Of a DNA stretch of 64,000 bases, positions 62,026 through 64,000 are shown piece after piece. Origin of the DNA: Vitreoscilla filiformis. GTDB lineage: Bacteria; Pseudomonadota; Gammaproteobacteria; Burkholderiales; Burkholderiaceae_C. The notes beneath the pieces were generated by a model, which was not told where the DNA came from, did not search any database, and was given only the letters and a program-made list of their open reading frames with translations. A program made the translations under genes and the position numbers. The DNA is taken from assembly GCF_002222655.1 (NCBI RefSeq), contig NZ_CP022423.1, positions 3,224,001 to 3,288,000 on the forward strand, given 5' to 3'. The first letter of the stretch is position 1, and each line of letters opens with the position of its first letter.

Positions 62026-63405
62026 ATGGCCTCTTCACTCACCGAACGTCTATCGCGCCTGGTCAAAACCATGCGCGGCCAAGCCCGCATCACCGAAGAC
62101 AACGTGCAGGACATGCTGCGCGAAGTGCGCATGGCGCTCCTCGAAGCCGACGTGGCCTTGCCCGTGGTGCGGGACTTCATCGCCCGCGTCAAGGAAAAGG
62201 CGCTGGGCCAAGAAGTGATGGGCTCGCTCAACCCCGGCCAATTGCTGGTGAGCATCGTTCACAAAGAACTGGCCACCACCATGGGCGAAGGCGTGGCAGA
62301 CATCAACCTCGCCGCCCAGCCGCCCGCCATCATCCTCATGGCTGGTCTGCAAGGCGCGGGTAAAACCACCACCACCGCCAAGCTTGCCAAGCACCTGATC
62401 GAAAAGCGCCGCAAGAAGGTGTTGACCGTCTCGGCGGACGTGTACCGCCCCGCCGCCATTGAGCAGCTCAAGACCGTCACCAAACAAGCCGGGGCGGAAT
62501 GGTTCCCCTCGCAGCCGGATCAAAAGCCGCGTGACATCGCCCTGGCCGCCGTCGATTACGCCAAAAAGCACTACTTCGACGTGCTGCTGTTCGACACCGC
62601 TGGCCGCCTGGCCATCGACGAAGCGTTGATGGCCGAAATCCGCGACCTGCACGCCACCCTGAAGCCGGTAGAAACGCTGTTCGTGGTGGACGCCATGCAG
62701 GGCCAAGATGCGGTCAACACCGCCAAGGCCTTCAAGGAAGCGCTGCCGCTGACCGGCATCATCCTCACCAAACTCGATGGCGACTCGCGTGGTGGTGCGG
62801 CCCTGTCGGTGCGTCAAATCACTGGGGCGCCGATCAAGTTTGCGGGCGTGTCGGAAAAGATTGACGGGCTGGAAGTCTTCGATGCCGACCGCCACGCTGG
62901 GCGCGTGCTGGGCATGGGGGACATCGTCGCCCTGGTCGAGGAAGTGCAAAAGGGCGTCGATCTGGACGCGGCCAAGAAGCTGGCCGACAAGATGCGCTCG
63001 GGCGACAACTTCGACCTGACCGACTTCCTCTCCCAACTCGGGCAGATGAAGAAGATGGGCGGTTTGTCCAGCCTGGTGGACAAACTCCCGACCCAACTCG
63101 CCGCCAAAGCCGGCCAAGCCGACATGGCCCGCGCCGAACGCGACATGCGCCGCATGGAAGGCATCATCCTGTCAATGACGCCACTGGAGCGCAGCAAACC
63201 CGAACTGATCAAGGCGAGCCGCAAACGCCGCATCGCGGCCGGGGCGGGCGTTCAGGTGCAGGAAGTCAACCGCCTGCTCAACCAGTTTGAGCAGATGCAA
63301 GGCATGATGAAGAAGATCAAAGGCGGCGGCTTGATGAAAATGATCAAGCGCATGGGCGGCATGAAAGCCATGAAAGACATGCTGCCGCCCGGCATGGGCC
63401 GATAA
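62026..63405 (+). CDS. ffh: Signal recognition particle protein Ffh
   Basis: A 459-residue SRP54 GTPase that, with 4.5S RNA, delivers nascent membrane proteins. The N domain is LTERLSRLVKTMRGQ; GTPase motifs are GLQGAGKTTTTAKLAKHL, DVYRPAAIEQLK, LLFDTAGRLAID and TKLDGDSRGGA. The methionine-rich M domain (about 300-459) ends with MKAMKDMLPPGMGR. The ATG at 62026 gives the standard N-terminus. It ends 23 bases from the convergent ftsY. Confidence 0.96.
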   Translation: MASSLTERLSRLVKTMRGQARITEDNVQDMLREVRMALLEADVALPVVRDFIARVKEKALGQEVMGSLNPGQLLVSIVHKELATTMGEGVADINLAAQPPAIILMAGLQGAGKTTTTAKLAKHLIEKRRKKVLTVSADVYRPAAIEQLKTVTKQAGAEWFPSQPDQKPRDIALAAVDYAKKHYFDVLLFDTAGRLAIDEALMAEIRDLHATLKPVETLFVVDAMQGQDAVNTAKAFKEALPLTGIILTKLDGDSRGGAALSVRQITGAPIKFAGVSEKIDGLEVFDADRHAGRVLGMGDIVALVEEVQKGVDLDAAKKLADKMRSGDNFDLTDFLSQLGQMKKMGGLSSLVDKLPTQLAAKAGQADMARAERDMRRMEGIILSMTPLERSKPELIKASRKRRIAAGAGVQVQEVNRLLNQFEQMQGMMKKIKGGGLMKMIKRMGGMKAMKDMLPPGMGR

Positions 63406-63428
63406 AGGCCCACCCCTGCACACCCCAA

Positions 63429-64000
63429 TCAGCTCAGCAGCGCTTTCGCAAACTCGCGGGCGCTGAAGGTTTGCAGGTCTTCCAGCTTCTCGCCCACACC
63501 GATGAAGTAAACCGGGATCGAACCGAGCTGGCGCTCGCGTGACCACAACGCGATCGCCGCCAGCACGCCACCCTTGGCGGTGCCGTCCAACTTGGTGACG
63601 ACGAGGCCGGTCAGCGTCAACGCTTCATCAAACGCCTTCACTTGGTTGAGCGCGTTTTGGCCGGTGTTGCCATCGACGACCAAGAGCACTTCGTGCGGCG
63701 CGGTGGCGTCCGCCTTGGCGATGACGCGGCGCACTTTGCGCAGCTCTTCCATCAGGTGCAACTGCGTCGGCAACCGGCCAGCGGTATCGGCGATCACCAC
63801 GTCGCAGCCGCGTGCGCGGCCAGCGTTGACGGCGTCAAAACTCACCGACGCCGGATCGCCGCCCTCTTGGGAGACGATTTCCACGCGGTTGCGATCCGCC
63901 CACACCGACAGTTGCTCCCGTGCAGCGGCGCGGAACGTGTCCGCTGCGGCCAGCAGCACACGGCAGTCGGCTGCCGCCAAATGGTGGGTGAGTTTGCCGA
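63429..64000 (-). CDS. ftsY: Signal recognition particle receptor FtsY, 5' part outside window
   Basis: The C-terminal 190 residues of FtsY are visible, reading in from the right edge as GKLTHHLAAADCRVLLAAAD. GTPase motifs DTFRAAAREQL, VVIADTAGRLPTQ and VTKLDGTAKGGV are intact, and the protein ends with VGEKLEDLQTFSAREFAKAL. It is the membrane receptor partner of Ffh. The N and A domains and the start codon are beyond the window. Confidence 0.95.
   Translation of the reverse strand, partial: GKLTHHLAAADCRVLLAAADTFRAAAREQLSVWADRNRVEIVSQEGGDPASVSFDAVNAGRARGCDVVIADTAGRLPTQLHLMEELRKVRRVIAKADATAPHEVLLVVDGNTGQNALNQVKAFDEALTLTGLVVTKLDGTAKGGVLAAIALWSRERQLGSIPVYFIGVGEKLEDLQTFSAREFAKALLS

Overview
The window reads as a high-GC chromosomal segment of a betaproteobacterium, most likely Burkholderiales. 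The evidence is the gene content and order: rubredoxin-pilGHIJ-chpA, yqgE-ruvX-pyrR-pyrB-pyrC'-plsC, accB-accC-prmA, pilS-pilR-ampD and a ccsA-like gene divergent from ffh. I cannot name the genus with confidence. Coding density is very high, no tRNA, rRNA, CRISPR array or insertion sequence is visible, and only one gap exceeds 300 bases (upstream of nrdA).

Layout. 1-8169: a MocR/GabR-type regulator (cut by the left edge) diverges from a GABA/polyamine unit, gabT, a four-gene PotABCD-like ABC importer and gabD. 8186-14885 (minus): a cluster with a Cys-cluster protein, two large paralogous membrane proteins flanking malonyl-CoA synthetase (matB) and an enoyl-CoA hydratase. 15002-19539 (minus): yqgE-ruvX-pyrR-pyrB-pyrC'-plsC with start/stop overlaps. 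19604-21103: photolyase. 21162-31858 (minus): a Pil-Chp chemosensory operon preceded by rubredoxin, ending in a 2201-residue ChpA/PilL with a 41-proline run and a seven-copy repeat. 32015-36516: a divergent ThiD-like kinase, hemL, a mutarotase and mpl. 36547-39327 (minus): a large zinc metalloprotease. 39400-46031: esterase, a FabG-type reductase, RNB ribonuclease, TonB-like protein, aroE, mtgA and an unknown protein. 46169-51012: accB, accC, prmA, a DUF3426-type protein and a PfkB kinase. 51015-57237 (minus): alanine/lysine-rich histone-like gene, nrdB, and nrdA interrupted by an intein, with paired NrdR boxes upstream. 57257-61136 (minus): ampD, pilR, pilS. 61153-64000: a CcsA/YpjD-like gene, ffh, and the 3' part of ftsY.

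How the genes fit together. The left end forms a GABA/polyamine import and catabolism module (transport, transamination, semialdehyde oxidation to succinate). Two separate loci (pilGHIJ-chpA and pilSR) support type IV pilus motility and its control. The class Ia ribonucleotide reductase genes carry the strongest regulatory signal in the window (two NrdR boxes 31 bp apart) and the most unusual protein feature: a 378-residue LAGLIDADG intein whose C-terminal neighbour is glycine rather than Cys/Ser/Thr.

The best candidates for something undescribed are that intein, the repeat region of ChpA, and the pair of uncharacterised membrane proteins around matB.
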